40,897 nucleotides of DNA from Armatimonadota bacterium (lineage in GTDB: Bacteria; Armatimonadota; UBA5829; DTLH01): assembly GCA_016190935.1 (NCBI GenBank), contig JACPPP010000110.1, forward strand, positions 1-40,897, in the 5' to 3' direction. Below the pieces are notes generated by a model. It searched no databases. It was not told the DNA's origin and worked only from the letters and a program-made list of their open reading frames with translations. The position numbers and the translations under genes are program-made. Every line of letters starts with the position of its first letter. The stretch's first letter is position 1. Positions 33,486 to 40,897 of the stretch are shown here, one piece after another.

Positions 33486-34446
33486 TTTTGTGCTGCCTGA
33501 CATTCAGCGCCTTCCACAATATCCCAGGGTGGATGCTTATCCGTTCCTGCATCTCATGGTCGGCGGTAAGCAGGTCCGGTCGCACATCGCCGTGATCCAG
33601 AATGAGGTCGAGGAATTCTGTCTCGTTGCTCTGAAAGGGAAGGACAGCGCTCAAACCCGCGCGGCACTCGTCGACGAGGCTTTGTGCCCACGTTCTTCGA
33701 TCCGCCACATGCGATAGGGCATCGCTGCGAAGCACCGGTACTAACTGGTTCTCCAAGTCGCCCAGATCGAAACCGACATCATCACTCTTCACAGTGCGCC
33801 AATCCTTCCGGTTGATTGCGCCGTAGACGACGAAGGCCAGTCGCAGCTTGTTGGCATCCAACAAGCCGCATTGAAGAAGGCGGTGTGAGTCGTAAAGGTC
33901 TCTCGCCGCTCGTCGAGACAACAGCGCCGCGAACTTGCCTGCCGTGATCTCATGCACGTCCAGCATGGGTATGCCCGAAGCGGAGTAACTGCCTATTGGA
34001 AACGAGTCCCGGAGCGTTACAGGCCACAAGGGAACGCGGAGCATGAAGTTCAGGTCAAGCTGCAGGATCCCAGTCGGCGTCACCGCGCTCTCATACTGCA
34101 GCCGGAACTTCCCACCAGCATGTTCCGAAGGACTCCTGGTGATGACATAACCTTCGCGTCCGCATATCGCGGCAATAGCTCGTTCAAGTAAAGGTCTATC
34201 CTCTTCCATCGACGCACGGTCTTGGGAACCAACATAGTTCAGGTCGATATCGACTGAGAGGCGAGGAACCTGCAGCAGGAAGAGATTGAGCGCAGTTCCG
34301 CCTTTCAATGCCAGCTTCCCCTTGAGTTGGGGATGTGAGTTCAGCATCTCCAGCAAGGAAAGCAGATGGATAGCTTTCTCTAGTATCTCCGGCCTGAACC
34401 CCGTGGACTCGGACTCAGCAATCAAGCGATCTCTCGAAATCCTCAT
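33478..34446 (-). CDS. AbiEii-type nucleotidyltransferase toxin
   Basis: A 322-aa protein of the AbiEii/MNT family. The nucleotidyltransferase signature KGGTALNLF (48-56) and the metal-binding D-x-D, Asp66 and Asp68 in RLSVDIDLN, are intact, as is the ARDLYDSHRL helix. Such enzymes transfer nucleotides to tRNA 3' ends and stop growth, aborting infection by other phages. The gene overlaps its antitoxin by four bases (ATGA). It sits on the opposite strand within the head-gene cluster, a typical place for a phage-borne anti-competitor cassette. Confidence 0.9.
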   Translation of the reverse strand: MRISRDRLIAESESTGFRPEILEKAIHLLSLLEMLNSHPQLKGKLALKGGTALNLFLLQVPRLSVDIDLNYVGSQDRASMEEDRPLLERAIAAICGREGYVITRSPSEHAGGKFRLQYESAVTPTGILQLDLNFMLRVPLWPVTLRDSFPIGSYSASGIPMLDVHEITAGKFAALLSRRAARDLYDSHRLLQCGLLDANKLRLAFVVYGAINRKDWRTVKSDDVGFDLGDLENQLVPVLRSDALSHVADRRTWAQSLVDECRAGLSAVLPFQSNETEFLDLILDHGDVRPDLLTADHEMQERISIHPGILWKALNVRQHKTK

Positions 34447-35237
34447 TGCTCGTCCCAGTGCCTTTCGACTATGAAGTCCGGCACAACCAGGTTCCAGTCC
34501 TGGAATAACTTACTGTTGCCCTTGTGTGACCGCTCAAGGTAATGAGGTGACTTCGGACACCGGGCCTTGAGGCGTTCCAGGTGAGAAGGATCGACCATCA
34601 ACTGCTCGCGATGCTGATCCAGGAAGAATCCAACCTTGGCAGCGGTAGTGGCATTGTCCAATAGCTCGACGTATTCAACTATCTTGTCCAGATGGTAATA
34701 CTCTACCATCTCCAGTGATCGCCAGACTTCCTCCCAGCCGCCGGAGAGTTCCGGTCTCTGCAACATGTCTACCATGGTCCGCTCCAGGCTTGTCACGCGC
34801 AAGGTTTCACCATGAGATTCGGCATTGTCCACGGCAAATGCCTCCTGGCCTGTGGTAAGCAGAGAGCGAGGAAACAACACTGCCTTGAACGTTTGTCCCT
34901 CGAAGCCGAAGGAATGAACGCGTGAACGAGAGCAGCAGACGTAGTCGTTGCGCAGTGTGTAACCCTTGCCGTGGAATTGAAGCGCTGTGTGATATGCGAG
35001 AACTGCGTCAGGAGCCATTTTCGTGCATATCAGATAAGGGTCGGCGACTACAGGTATACCGGGAGGCGCGCTGAGGTAAAGCCCTTTTCGCACTTGCTTG
35101 ACCCGGCCGGTGTGAAGATAGTACTTGAGCAAGGCTCTCCGTCCGGTCGTCTTGCCTGGACGTTCGCGTGAGTAGAATTCCTCGAAGTCCCGCGAATCGA
35201 ATACCGTCTTTCTGTTCAGAAACATCTGAGCCTTCAT
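34443..35237 (-). CDS. AbiEi-type antitoxin
   Basis: A 264-aa protein of the AbiEi family. An N-terminal winged helix (about 13-60; LLKYYLHTGRVKQVRKGLYL) precedes the C-terminal domain that counters AbiEii. The family represses its own promoter and neutralises the toxin without direct binding (type IV). GAGGAGG precedes the ATG. A 12-bp palindrome lies in the promoter, in line with autoregulation. The pair with AbiEii is complete. Confidence 0.88.
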   Translation of the reverse strand: MKAQMFLNRKTVFDSRDFEEFYSRERPGKTTGRRALLKYYLHTGRVKQVRKGLYLSAPPGIPVVADPYLICTKMAPDAVLAYHTALQFHGKGYTLRNDYVCCSRSRVHSFGFEGQTFKAVLFPRSLLTTGQEAFAVDNAESHGETLRVTSLERTMVDMLQRPELSGGWEEVWRSLEMVEYYHLDKIVEYVELLDNATTAAKVGFFLDQHREQLMVDPSHLERLKARCPKSPHYLERSHKGNSKLFQDWNLVVPDFIVERHWDEQ

Positions 35238-35549
35238 GTCGCAACCTCCTCGTACTTGATAATGTGTAGCGCAAGGTATAATTATACTACCCTATTCGAC
35301 GCACGCAGTCAAGTCCATTATCGGTTACCGCCTGACGCAACTTGAGTCCGTGTTCTGATAAGCATAGACATTTTATACCCTTTGGCGCTCGGCATCAAGT
35401 GGCACGCAGTCTTTGAGGCACAGGATTGAAAACCAGCAAGGGCTCCTGTGGTCTCAACGGCAGGCAACTTTCATTTGCGTAGACCGCCAAAAAACGTCCG
35501 TTTGCGCAGATGATTGTACGAGTTGGGTCACTCTCTTACTCAGAAAAGA
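35238..35549. other. Gene-free 312 bp between the AbiE cassette and the capsid operon
   Basis: The left part holds the AbiE promoter and operator. From about 35313 to 35549 I see only AT-rich sequence without a reading frame. It could contain the right border of the AbiE insertion, but no repeat matching the left side (33478-33490) is visible. The promoter element C follows at 35550. Confidence 0.5.
35276..35312 (-). promoter_or_regulatory. Promoter and operator of the AbiE cassette
   Basis: On the minus strand TTGACT (35312-35307) is followed after 20 bp by TATAAT (35286-35281); the wide spacing is non-standard. The -10 box lies inside the perfect 12-bp palindrome GTATAATTATAC (35276-35287). 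AbiEi antitoxins bind inverted repeats in their promoter, so this palindrome is a plausible operator. Confidence 0.5.
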
Positions 35550-35588
35550 TTCCGGCACGCCGTGAATTCCGCCAGTAAATATCAACTG
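35550..35588 (+). promoter_or_regulatory. Repeated phage promoter/operator element, copy C
   Basis: TTCCGGCA (35550-35557), 11 nt, then the invariant 20-nt core (35569-35588). It lies 44 bp before the start of the capsid-operon fusion gene. Differs from A and B only by one missing C in the upstream box. Confidence 0.75.
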
Positions 35589-35632
35589 GAGAGGTTCCCT
35601 GCCAATGGGAACTGCATGTGTCGGAGTGATTG

Positions 35633-38600
35633 ATGCAGCTTTTCGCCACGGACAATGACCGGCTTGTCTTTCTTCTGGAGACGGACGCCTCGCGTCACCT
35701 GGAGCGGTTGCTCGCTCAGGCGGCAGAGCTCGTCACCGAGGAACTGCCGGAAGACGAGCGTCCGAAATACATAACCAACTACATCGGCTCCAAGCAGAAG
35801 CTCATCGACTGGATCTGGAAGCACACTCCCGAAGGGGTGGATTCGGTCATAGACGCGTTCTCCGGCTCCGGCGTCGTGGCCTACATGTACAAGACCAAGG
35901 GCCTGCGGGTGCTGGCCAACGACCGGCTTCGTTACTCCTACCACGCTGCCCGCGCAATCGTCGAGAACTCAAGCGTCCGGATAAGCGAGGACGAGCTTGC
36001 CGCTCTGCTTGCGGATAATCCAAAGGCTGGGACCTTTGTCCGAGACAACTTCAAAGGGATATTCTTCGCAAGCGGAGTTCACGGTGTCATCGACCAGATC
36101 CGGGCCAGCGCCGACAAGCTGGAGGGCTACAAGAAGGACATCGCGCTCTTCGCGCTCGGTAAGACTTGCATGTCCGGCAAGGGCGGCTTCGGCCACTTCT
36201 CATCCTCGACCGATTACGGAAAGCGCCAGGACACGCCAGAGGAGTTTCGGCAGCGCTTCGCCGATAACATCGCGCGCATCAATGCGCTCATATTCGACAA
36301 CGGCAAGGAGTGCAAGGCATCGAACAAGGACATCAACGAAGTCCTGTCGGAAGCCAAGGTCGACCTTGCCTACTTCGATCCGCCCTATGCCACCGAGTTC
36401 TCCACAACCAACTACGAGAAGAGCTACCACTTCGTCGAAGGTCTCATGACCTACTGGGACGGTCTCACGCTCGTTGAGGATTCCAAGACTCACCACTACG
36501 AGACCGACCACAAGACGGTGACCAAGGCCAACGCGCAGGAGTTCTTCTCGACGTTTCTCACGAACGCGAAGCATATCCCGAACTGGCTCATCTCTTACCG
36601 CGACCATGCCTACCCAAACGAAGGCGAGATGAAGCAGATCATCTCGGCAAGCGGCATGTCGAGCCGGATGCAGTCTCACCAGCACAGGTATCACATCTCA
36701 TCGAAGCATTCCGAGAACTCAGTCGCGATGGAGCATCTCTTCGTGTGCTCTCGCTCAAAGGAGATGAAGAAGGCCGCGAGCCTCTGTCCTGTCTGTTCTC
36801 AGCAGGCAATGGAGGCCGAGGCCATTTGGGACGAGACGGAAAACGAAATCCGCTACCGCGTCCGCGATCCAGAACAGTTCGACCCCGACAGTTTCAGGCG
36901 GAAACCACTCGACGGCGTGAACGGCGTTGCGATCATCGTTGGCAGGCTGAAGAAGGAGAGCGTTCCACAGGGGCGTGACCCGCAGGCGATGGTCCTGCAG
37001 GCATACCGGTTCGCCAAGAAGACGGACAGCAACCCCGAAGGCTGGACAACCGAGAAAGCCAAGGACTGGATAAAGCAGCATGAGCCTGAGGCGTCCAGCG
37101 CAGAGATTCGGATCGAAGAGAACATGCAGGCGCTGGCCCACGCGCCGCTGTCGGACGACCTTGACCTGCTCTGCTGCCAGGCCGGAATGGACCCGGTCAA
37201 GGTGACGGGCTACATGGGCAACAAGTTCGTGATGCTCGGCTGGATAGAGCGGCAGGTCCCCAAGGACGCAAAGACCGTCGTTGACGCGTTCTCCGGCGGG
37301 GCGAATGTCGCCTACCATCTCAAGCGCAAAGGGATGAAGGTCATCGCAAATGACCTGCTGCTCTTCCCATATCATATCGCACGGGCGGTCGTTGAGAACT
37401 CCCGCGAAGTCTTGACTGACGAGGATATAGAGAGGATTCTTTCTCCCAACCCCAACGCGGGCACGTTCATCGTCGACAACTTCAGCGGTTACTACTACAC
37501 CAAGCGGGTGCTCTCCTGGCTTGACCAGGTGTGGGCTAACATCCAGAAGCTTTCCGGCTACAAGAAAGACCTAGCGCTGGGGGCGCTCGGAAACACGGTC
37601 AAGGCTAAGTCTCTCTACGGTCAGTTCCATCGCTCGAAGATCAACCTCAAAGGCGAACTCGGCACGGAAGCCGACGCGGAGATGGAAGCGGATGCTGGTG
37701 GGTTCAAGGAAAGCCAACTCACCAGCATTCCCATCTCCAGCATGGTGGAGAGCTTCAAGCGGTACGCGAACCAGCTTAACCGGCTGGTCTTCGACAACGG
37801 CCAGGAGTGCAAGGCTTTCCATGGCGACGCGGTAGAGGCGGTGCGGAAGTACGGCGCGGACGTGCTGTATCTCGATCCACCCTACATAACGGAGTTCTCG
37901 AACAACGACTACGAGTATTCGTTGCACTTTGTCGAGGGCTTGATGAACCGCTGGGCGGACAAAGAGCTTCTCGACGACAACCGGCGCAGCTACAAGTCGC
38001 GGACTCACTTCGACCGCGAGAGCATCCGCGCTCTTATCGAGAACCTGGCTTCGGAGGCGCGGGGCAAGTACAAGACTGTGATCATGTCCTACCGGGACCA
38101 CGCGTTCCCGACCGAAAAGGAAATCCGCGACATCTTCGCTGAGCGTTTCGGGCAGGTTCGGGTCAAGGGCATGGATGTCGAGTATGGCATCGTCCTCGGC
38201 AAGGGGGGTGAGGGCAAGAACGGGCGCGAGCTTCTATTCGTGGCGTCCAGTTCCAGGCAGGCTCCCAGGTCAATCGCTTCGGCTGGTGTCTCAAACTGCC
38301 ACACTGCTATCCCCGTGGAAGTGAGTCTGAACAACAAGGACGGACTCTCGTCCGAGGCGATTGACCTCAACCCCAACGCTGGCGATCCACAATTCAGCTT
38401 CATCATGTGTCGCGCTGGCACGAACAAGAACGGCGACCACTTCACCCCGGACGAACTCGCCGCACGCTACACCACGGCCATAAACAGGAAGATCGACCTC
38501 AAACACTCCCAGGAACTCACGGACATCGTGGGCGGCATAGTCGCGGCCGAGTTTGTCGAGGACGAGACCGGCGGGCGCGTCGAGTGCGTAGGCGAGCTTT

Positions 38601-39523
38601 ATGCGGCGGAAGCCCCAACCGCCGCGCTCGCCTACAAGCTCATGAAGAAGGGCATCATCTCCCAGGTCTCGATGGAGTGTGACTACGAGTCCGGAGAGTG
38701 CTCGATTTGCGGGAAGACTGTGAGCAACAAGAACGACTACTGCGTGCATCTGAGAAAGTCCAAGGGCTCGGAGTATCAGGGCAAGCCGGTATTCGAGATA
38801 CTGCACGGCGTCACATTCACCGGCCTTGGGCTTCTGGACCGCAAAGGAGCCGACGATAACGCGCGGATAACTCAGGTCGCCTCGGACAAGACGGGGCAGG
38901 CAGAAGATACAAACTCAGGAGGCACCTCATTGGAAGACGTTAAGAACGAACACGAGACCGACGAGCAGCGTGAAGAAGCTGCAAAGAAGAAAGACGCTCC
39001 CGGCGGCGGGGCCGCTCCTCCGGTCGACGACAAGACCCGGGTGAAGGAGCTTGAAGCGGAGAACAAGGACCTCAAGAACCAGGTTCTGGAGCTTCAGAAG
39101 CAGGTCCAGGAACTCGAGGCGACAAGCAAAGCCGCCGCGAACAAGGCGCGTGCGCAGAAGCTTCTGAGGAAGCTGGAGAAGGCGGGAATGTCCTTTGCCT
39201 CTGACGAGGACAAGGACCAAGAACTGAACCGTCTTGCCGGACTTTCGGACGATGCGTTCGCCGCGACCGAGGCTGCCTATGACAAGGCCATCCAGTCAAA
39301 GTCCGAGTGTCCGAATGCCGGGAAGCAGGACGGGGACAAGGATGCCGGTGATAGGGAGAATTCTGCTTCCGCTTCGACGGATCGACAGATGCGCTCGCAC
39401 GCGGACGTGCGACCCGCCGATGTCGACGACAAGAAGCTCTCCCTTGAGGACAAGCTTCGCGACGGATTCATGACTGCCTACCGTGAGCGAGTCGGTCTCG
39501 CTGGCGCGGGCAAGAGCAACTAA
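35633..39523 (+). CDS. Fusion of two D12-type adenine methyltransferase domains, XkdF-like domain, prohead protease and scaffold
   Basis: 1296 aa from ATG 35633 (GGAG 6 nt upstream; TTG 35630 is an alternative). Domain 1 (about 45-375) is a Dam/D12-class N6-adenine methyltransferase: NYIGSKQKL, DAFSGSG (75-81) and DPPY near 250. Domain 2 (about 520-860) repeats this: GYMGNK, DAFSGGANVAY near 552 and DPPY near 748; its AdoMet motif is altered. Between them lie a CPVC motif and an XkdF-like domain (VRDPEQFDPDSFRRKPL, then IIVGRLKKES). From about 915 follows a capsid protease with His near 959 (LKHSQ), Ser near 1015 (SQVSMECDY) and a CSIC zinc knuckle. The tail is coiled-coil scaffold (about 1137-1170). 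All motifs look intact; a fusion of methylase and maturation protease is exceptional. Confidence 0.85.
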   Translation: MQLFATDNDRLVFLLETDASRHLERLLAQAAELVTEELPEDERPKYITNYIGSKQKLIDWIWKHTPEGVDSVIDAFSGSGVVAYMYKTKGLRVLANDRLRYSYHAARAIVENSSVRISEDELAALLADNPKAGTFVRDNFKGIFFASGVHGVIDQIRASADKLEGYKKDIALFALGKTCMSGKGGFGHFSSSTDYGKRQDTPEEFRQRFADNIARINALIFDNGKECKASNKDINEVLSEAKVDLAYFDPPYATEFSTTNYEKSYHFVEGLMTYWDGLTLVEDSKTHHYETDHKTVTKANAQEFFSTFLTNAKHIPNWLISYRDHAYPNEGEMKQIISASGMSSRMQSHQHRYHISSKHSENSVAMEHLFVCSRSKEMKKAASLCPVCSQQAMEAEAIWDETENEIRYRVRDPEQFDPDSFRRKPLDGVNGVAIIVGRLKKESVPQGRDPQAMVLQAYRFAKKTDSNPEGWTTEKAKDWIKQHEPEASSAEIRIEENMQALAHAPLSDDLDLLCCQAGMDPVKVTGYMGNKFVMLGWIERQVPKDAKTVVDAFSGGANVAYHLKRKGMKVIANDLLLFPYHIARAVVENSREVLTDEDIERILSPNPNAGTFIVDNFSGYYYTKRVLSWLDQVWANIQKLSGYKKDLALGALGNTVKAKSLYGQFHRSKINLKGELGTEADAEMEADAGGFKESQLTSIPISSMVESFKRYANQLNRLVFDNGQECKAFHGDAVEAVRKYGADVLYLDPPYITEFSNNDYEYSLHFVEGLMNRWADKELLDDNRRSYKSRTHFDRESIRALIENLASEARGKYKTVIMSYRDHAFPTEKEIRDIFAERFGQVRVKGMDVEYGIVLGKGGEGKNGRELLFVASSSRQAPRSIASAGVSNCHTAIPVEVSLNNKDGLSSEAIDLNPNAGDPQFSFIMCRAGTNKNGDHFTPDELAARYTTAINRKIDLKHSQELTDIVGGIVAAEFVEDETGGRVECVGELYAAEAPTAALAYKLMKKGIISQVSMECDYESGECSICGKTVSNKNDYCVHLRKSKGSEYQGKPVFEILHGVTFTGLGLLDRKGADDNARITQVASDKTGQAEDTNSGGTSLEDVKNEHETDEQREEAAKKKDAPGGGAAPPVDDKTRVKELEAENKDLKNQVLELQKQVQELEATSKAAANKARAQKLLRKLEKAGMSFASDEDKDQELNRLAGLSDDAFAATEAAYDKAIQSKSECPNAGKQDGDKDAGDRENSASASTDRQMRSHADVRPADVDDKKLSLEDKLRDGFMTAYRERVGLAGAGKSN
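38930..39523 (+). CDS. Internal in-frame start: separate scaffolding protein
   Basis: Inside the fusion gene, AGGAGG (38917-38922) is followed 7 nt later by TTG 38930, in the same frame at residue 1100. This would yield a 197-aa protein comprising only the acidic linker, the coiled coil (VKELEAENKDLKNQVLELQK) and the C-terminal capsid-binding tail. The arrangement is that of lambda C/Nu3, where the scaffold is translated from an internal start of the protease gene. The strong ribosome site in mid-gene is direct evidence; use of a TTG start fits TTG starts at the portal and capsid genes. Confidence 0.65.
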   Translation: MEDVKNEHETDEQREEAAKKKDAPGGGAAPPVDDKTRVKELEAENKDLKNQVLELQKQVQELEATSKAAANKARAQKLLRKLEKAGMSFASDEDKDQELNRLAGLSDDAFAATEAAYDKAIQSKSECPNAGKQDGDKDAGDRENSASASTDRQMRSHADVRPADVDDKKLSLEDKLRDGFMTAYRERVGLAGAGKSN

Positions 39524-39534
39524 GGAGGCGCAAC

Positions 39535-39897
39535 ATGGCATTTCTGAACCCCAACCATCGAGGGCTGGCCTACGGCGACGGCTACATGCAGGGCGCGGGA
39601 TCGTGTGGCCAGTTCGTGAAGCTGGTCGGCAATGATCTCTTCGCCGTGAACACCGACTCGCAGGACAAGAGCTTCGGCGTGCTCATCAAGGACTACAAGG
39701 CAGGCGATATGCCCGGCATCTTCTGCATGGGCGGCGTCTACGAGACCGACGTCTACGAGGGCACAATCAACGCCGGTGATGATCTCAAGGTCTCCGCAAA
39801 TGGCAAGCTCACAGCGGGTGTCGAGGAGGGCGACGATGTGGTCGCCAGGGCTATCTCAGTATCGAGCGGGACGCTGAAGTTCCGCCTGCTCATCTAA
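39535..39897 (+). CDS. Capsid decoration/stabilisation protein
   Basis: A 120-aa beta-rich protein between scaffold and major capsid genes. This is the normal place for a head-decoration protein such as lambda gpD or DUF2190-like capsid cement. The segments QFVKLVGNDLFAVNTDSQDKSFGVL and INAGDDLKVSANGKLTAGVEEGDDVVARAI match the beta-sandwich look of the DUF2190 group. AAGGAGG precedes the ATG. It probably trimerises on the capsid surface. Confidence 0.75.
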   Translation: MAFLNPNHRGLAYGDGYMQGAGSCGQFVKLVGNDLFAVNTDSQDKSFGVLIKDYKAGDMPGIFCMGGVYETDVYEGTINAGDDLKVSANGKLTAGVEEGDDVVARAISVSSGTLKFRLLI

Positions 39898-39912
39898 GGA
39901 CGGGAGGGACAA

Positions 39913-40776
39913 TTGGAAGCAACCCAGCTCAACATTCACAGCCAAGAATACATGGAGACCATGGCCCGGCTCATGACCGAAGCTCTGGAATCCCCAGAGG
40001 GCATGCGCGCGCTCGCGGCGGCAATCGCCGATCCAATCGAGCAGGAGATCAAGCGCAAGGAGATAACCTCGCTTCTCCTCACGCAGCACACTCTGCCCAA
40101 GGGTGAGCGGCCGATCTACCAGAAGAAGCCGAAGGTCAAGGCTTACTGGATCAGCACGGAGGGTGAGGCGCGAGAGCAGGAACTCGGTCAGGACGAGGTC
40201 GAGTTCCCAACTAACCGAATCCACTCCACACCGATGGTGGACGTATCGGTGCTGAAGAACGGCAACATCGGCACCCTGATGGACATCCAGACATCTTCGG
40301 CGGACGAGATTCGCAAGGAGATCGACAAGAGAACACTCACGGTCCTCTCTGCGGCCGTGCCGGCCGCGAACACTATCGAGGTCACGGGCGGCAAGCTCAC
40401 CGACGATGCCTTGAACGAGGCCATCTCCATCATTGAGGACCTGGAACTCTCGGTCAAGTACATCGTGATGCGTGGCCGGCGGTTCAACGATATGCGCGAC
40501 TGGGATCTCGACCCGGAGACCCGGGCGGAACTCAGAACCAAAGGTGTCATCAAGAACTACGGCACCGGCGGCATTCTGCTTACCGCTTCCGCCAGCATGA
40601 CTGAGATTCTGTTGGTGCCGGACGATGAGATCGGCAAGATGCCGATTCGCGAATCACTCAAGACCGAGTCCATCGAGCAGAAGACCCGGTTCAAGACGGG
40701 CTGGCTCGTCTGGACGGAGCTTGGGCAGGGCGTCACCCGGCCCGAGATTCTCGCCAAGATCAGGATACTGCCGTAA
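39913..40776 (+). CDS. Major capsid protein, HK97-type
   Basis: A 287-aa protein starting at TTG 39913 behind GGGAGG. Position after scaffold and decoration genes and the layout (N-terminal helix; PTNRIHSTPMVDVSVLKNGNIG, then KRTLTVLSAAVPAANT, a long P-domain-like helix with TDDALNEAISIIED, and the C-terminal LLVPDDEIGKMPIRESLKTE with TGWLVWTELGQGV) fit HK97-fold capsid subunits of siphophages. An N-terminal helical delta-domain-like segment could be trimmed by the fused protease. Confidence 0.8.
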   Translation: MEATQLNIHSQEYMETMARLMTEALESPEGMRALAAAIADPIEQEIKRKEITSLLLTQHTLPKGERPIYQKKPKVKAYWISTEGEAREQELGQDEVEFPTNRIHSTPMVDVSVLKNGNIGTLMDIQTSSADEIRKEIDKRTLTVLSAAVPAANTIEVTGGKLTDDALNEAISIIEDLELSVKYIVMRGRRFNDMRDWDLDPETRAELRTKGVIKNYGTGGILLTASASMTEILLVPDDEIGKMPIRESLKTESIEQKTRFKTGWLVWTELGQGVTRPEILAKIRILP

Positions 40777-40787
40777 GGAGGGCTGAC

Positions 40788-40811
40788 GTGACTAAGTACT
40801 GTAACTCATAA
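40788..40811 (+). pseudogene. Start of the next head gene, cut after seven codons
   Basis: AAGGAGGG lies 3-4 nt before GTG 40788, 11 bp after the capsid stop, as expected for the next head gene. But the frame reads only seven codons (VTKYCNS) and ends at TAA 40809-40811. The sequence that follows is more AT-rich and has no phage-like frame on this strand. The simplest reading is that an insertion or rearrangement has interrupted the gene here; an assembly join is also possible. Confidence 0.4.
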
Positions 40812-40833
40812 ATTCGATGACGTATTATTATGA

Positions 40834-40897
40834 TCAGGCCGCTTTTGCGGTGGGGTAAGAACAGGCAGAGAGCTTTGACATCAACCGTGCCAGATCC
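40834..40897 (-). CDS. Possible C-terminal end of a transposase (partial, runs off the window)
   Basis: On the minus strand a frame open at the window edge ends at TGA 40834-40836, encoding DLARLMSKLSACSYPTAKAA. Only 20 residues are visible, so no family can be named. A protein end about 25-45 bp from the apparent break point in the phage gene is where an insertion-sequence transposase would stop before its terminal repeat. Highly tentative. Confidence 0.2.
   Translation of the reverse strand, partial: DLARLMSKLSACSYPTAKAA

Noticed and set aside
1-40897. CRISPR arrays or cas genes
   Set aside because: No regularly spaced repeats; the Cas4-like protein belongs to the phage recombination operon, not to a CRISPR locus.

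Overview
The window holds a stretch of bacterial chromosome (about 1-6.35 kb) followed by the left and central part of a tailed-phage genome integrated as a prophage (about 6.4 kb to at least 40.78 kb). The right end of the prophage lies outside the window. The host is a moderately high-GC bacterium with an AspRS of apparent non-discriminating type, a hisS/aspS gene order and AbrB/PIN toxin-antitoxin genes. I cannot fix the phylum; an Armatimonadota-like or other deep, metagenome-type lineage is only a guess.

Host part. A leftward operon runs hisS - abrB-type antitoxin - PIN toxin - aspS, so a toxin-antitoxin pair sits between two aminoacyl-tRNA synthetase genes. About 730 bp without a gene follows and holds a long imperfect inverted repeat. 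Then come a promoter, a tRNA-Glu(CTC) gene with a good terminator, and a leftward EamA/DMT exporter with an unusual His-rich tail.

Prophage, leftward arm (6.4-13.24 kb). From the divergent centre outward it reads: LexA-like repressor, two conserved genes of unknown function (390 and 350 aa), a sigma-like factor, a 69-aa gene, an M15 endolysin-like peptidase, DUF2924, a serine recombinase and a small HTH protein. The last three form a recognisable recombinase module.

Prophage, rightward arm. 13.49-22.77 kb is a tightly coupled replication/recombination operon: unknown, Cas4/RecB-like nuclease, Sak4-like ATPase, DUF669, ERCC4 nuclease, RecD2-like helicase, a second PD-(D/E)XK protein, primase-helicase, unknown. 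The 3' end of the primase gene contains nested inverted repeats that look like a replication origin. 22.8-33.5 kb holds packaging and head genes: small terminase, large terminase, portal, and a 1525-aa MuF-type head protein with SAP-like repeats, a HipA-like kinase region and a possible toxin tail, followed by two small genes. A leftward tyrosine recombinase, a split-off core-binding protein and a dif-like site interrupt the terminase pair. A leftward AbiEi/AbiEii toxin-antitoxin cassette follows at 33.5-35.2 kb. 35.6-40.8 kb encodes a remarkable 1296-aa fusion (two D12-class adenine methyltransferase domains, an XkdF-like domain, a prohead protease and a scaffold with its own in-frame internal start), a head decoration protein and the HK97-type major capsid protein. 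The next gene stops after seven codons, probably at an insertion.

The most striking shared signal is a 40-bp element present three times with invariant internal spacing. It lies directly upstream of the recombinase/lysin operon, the replication operon and the capsid operon. It is either a phage-specific promoter read by the phage sigma factor or a LexA-like operator-promoter, and it would tie the three operons into one regulon.
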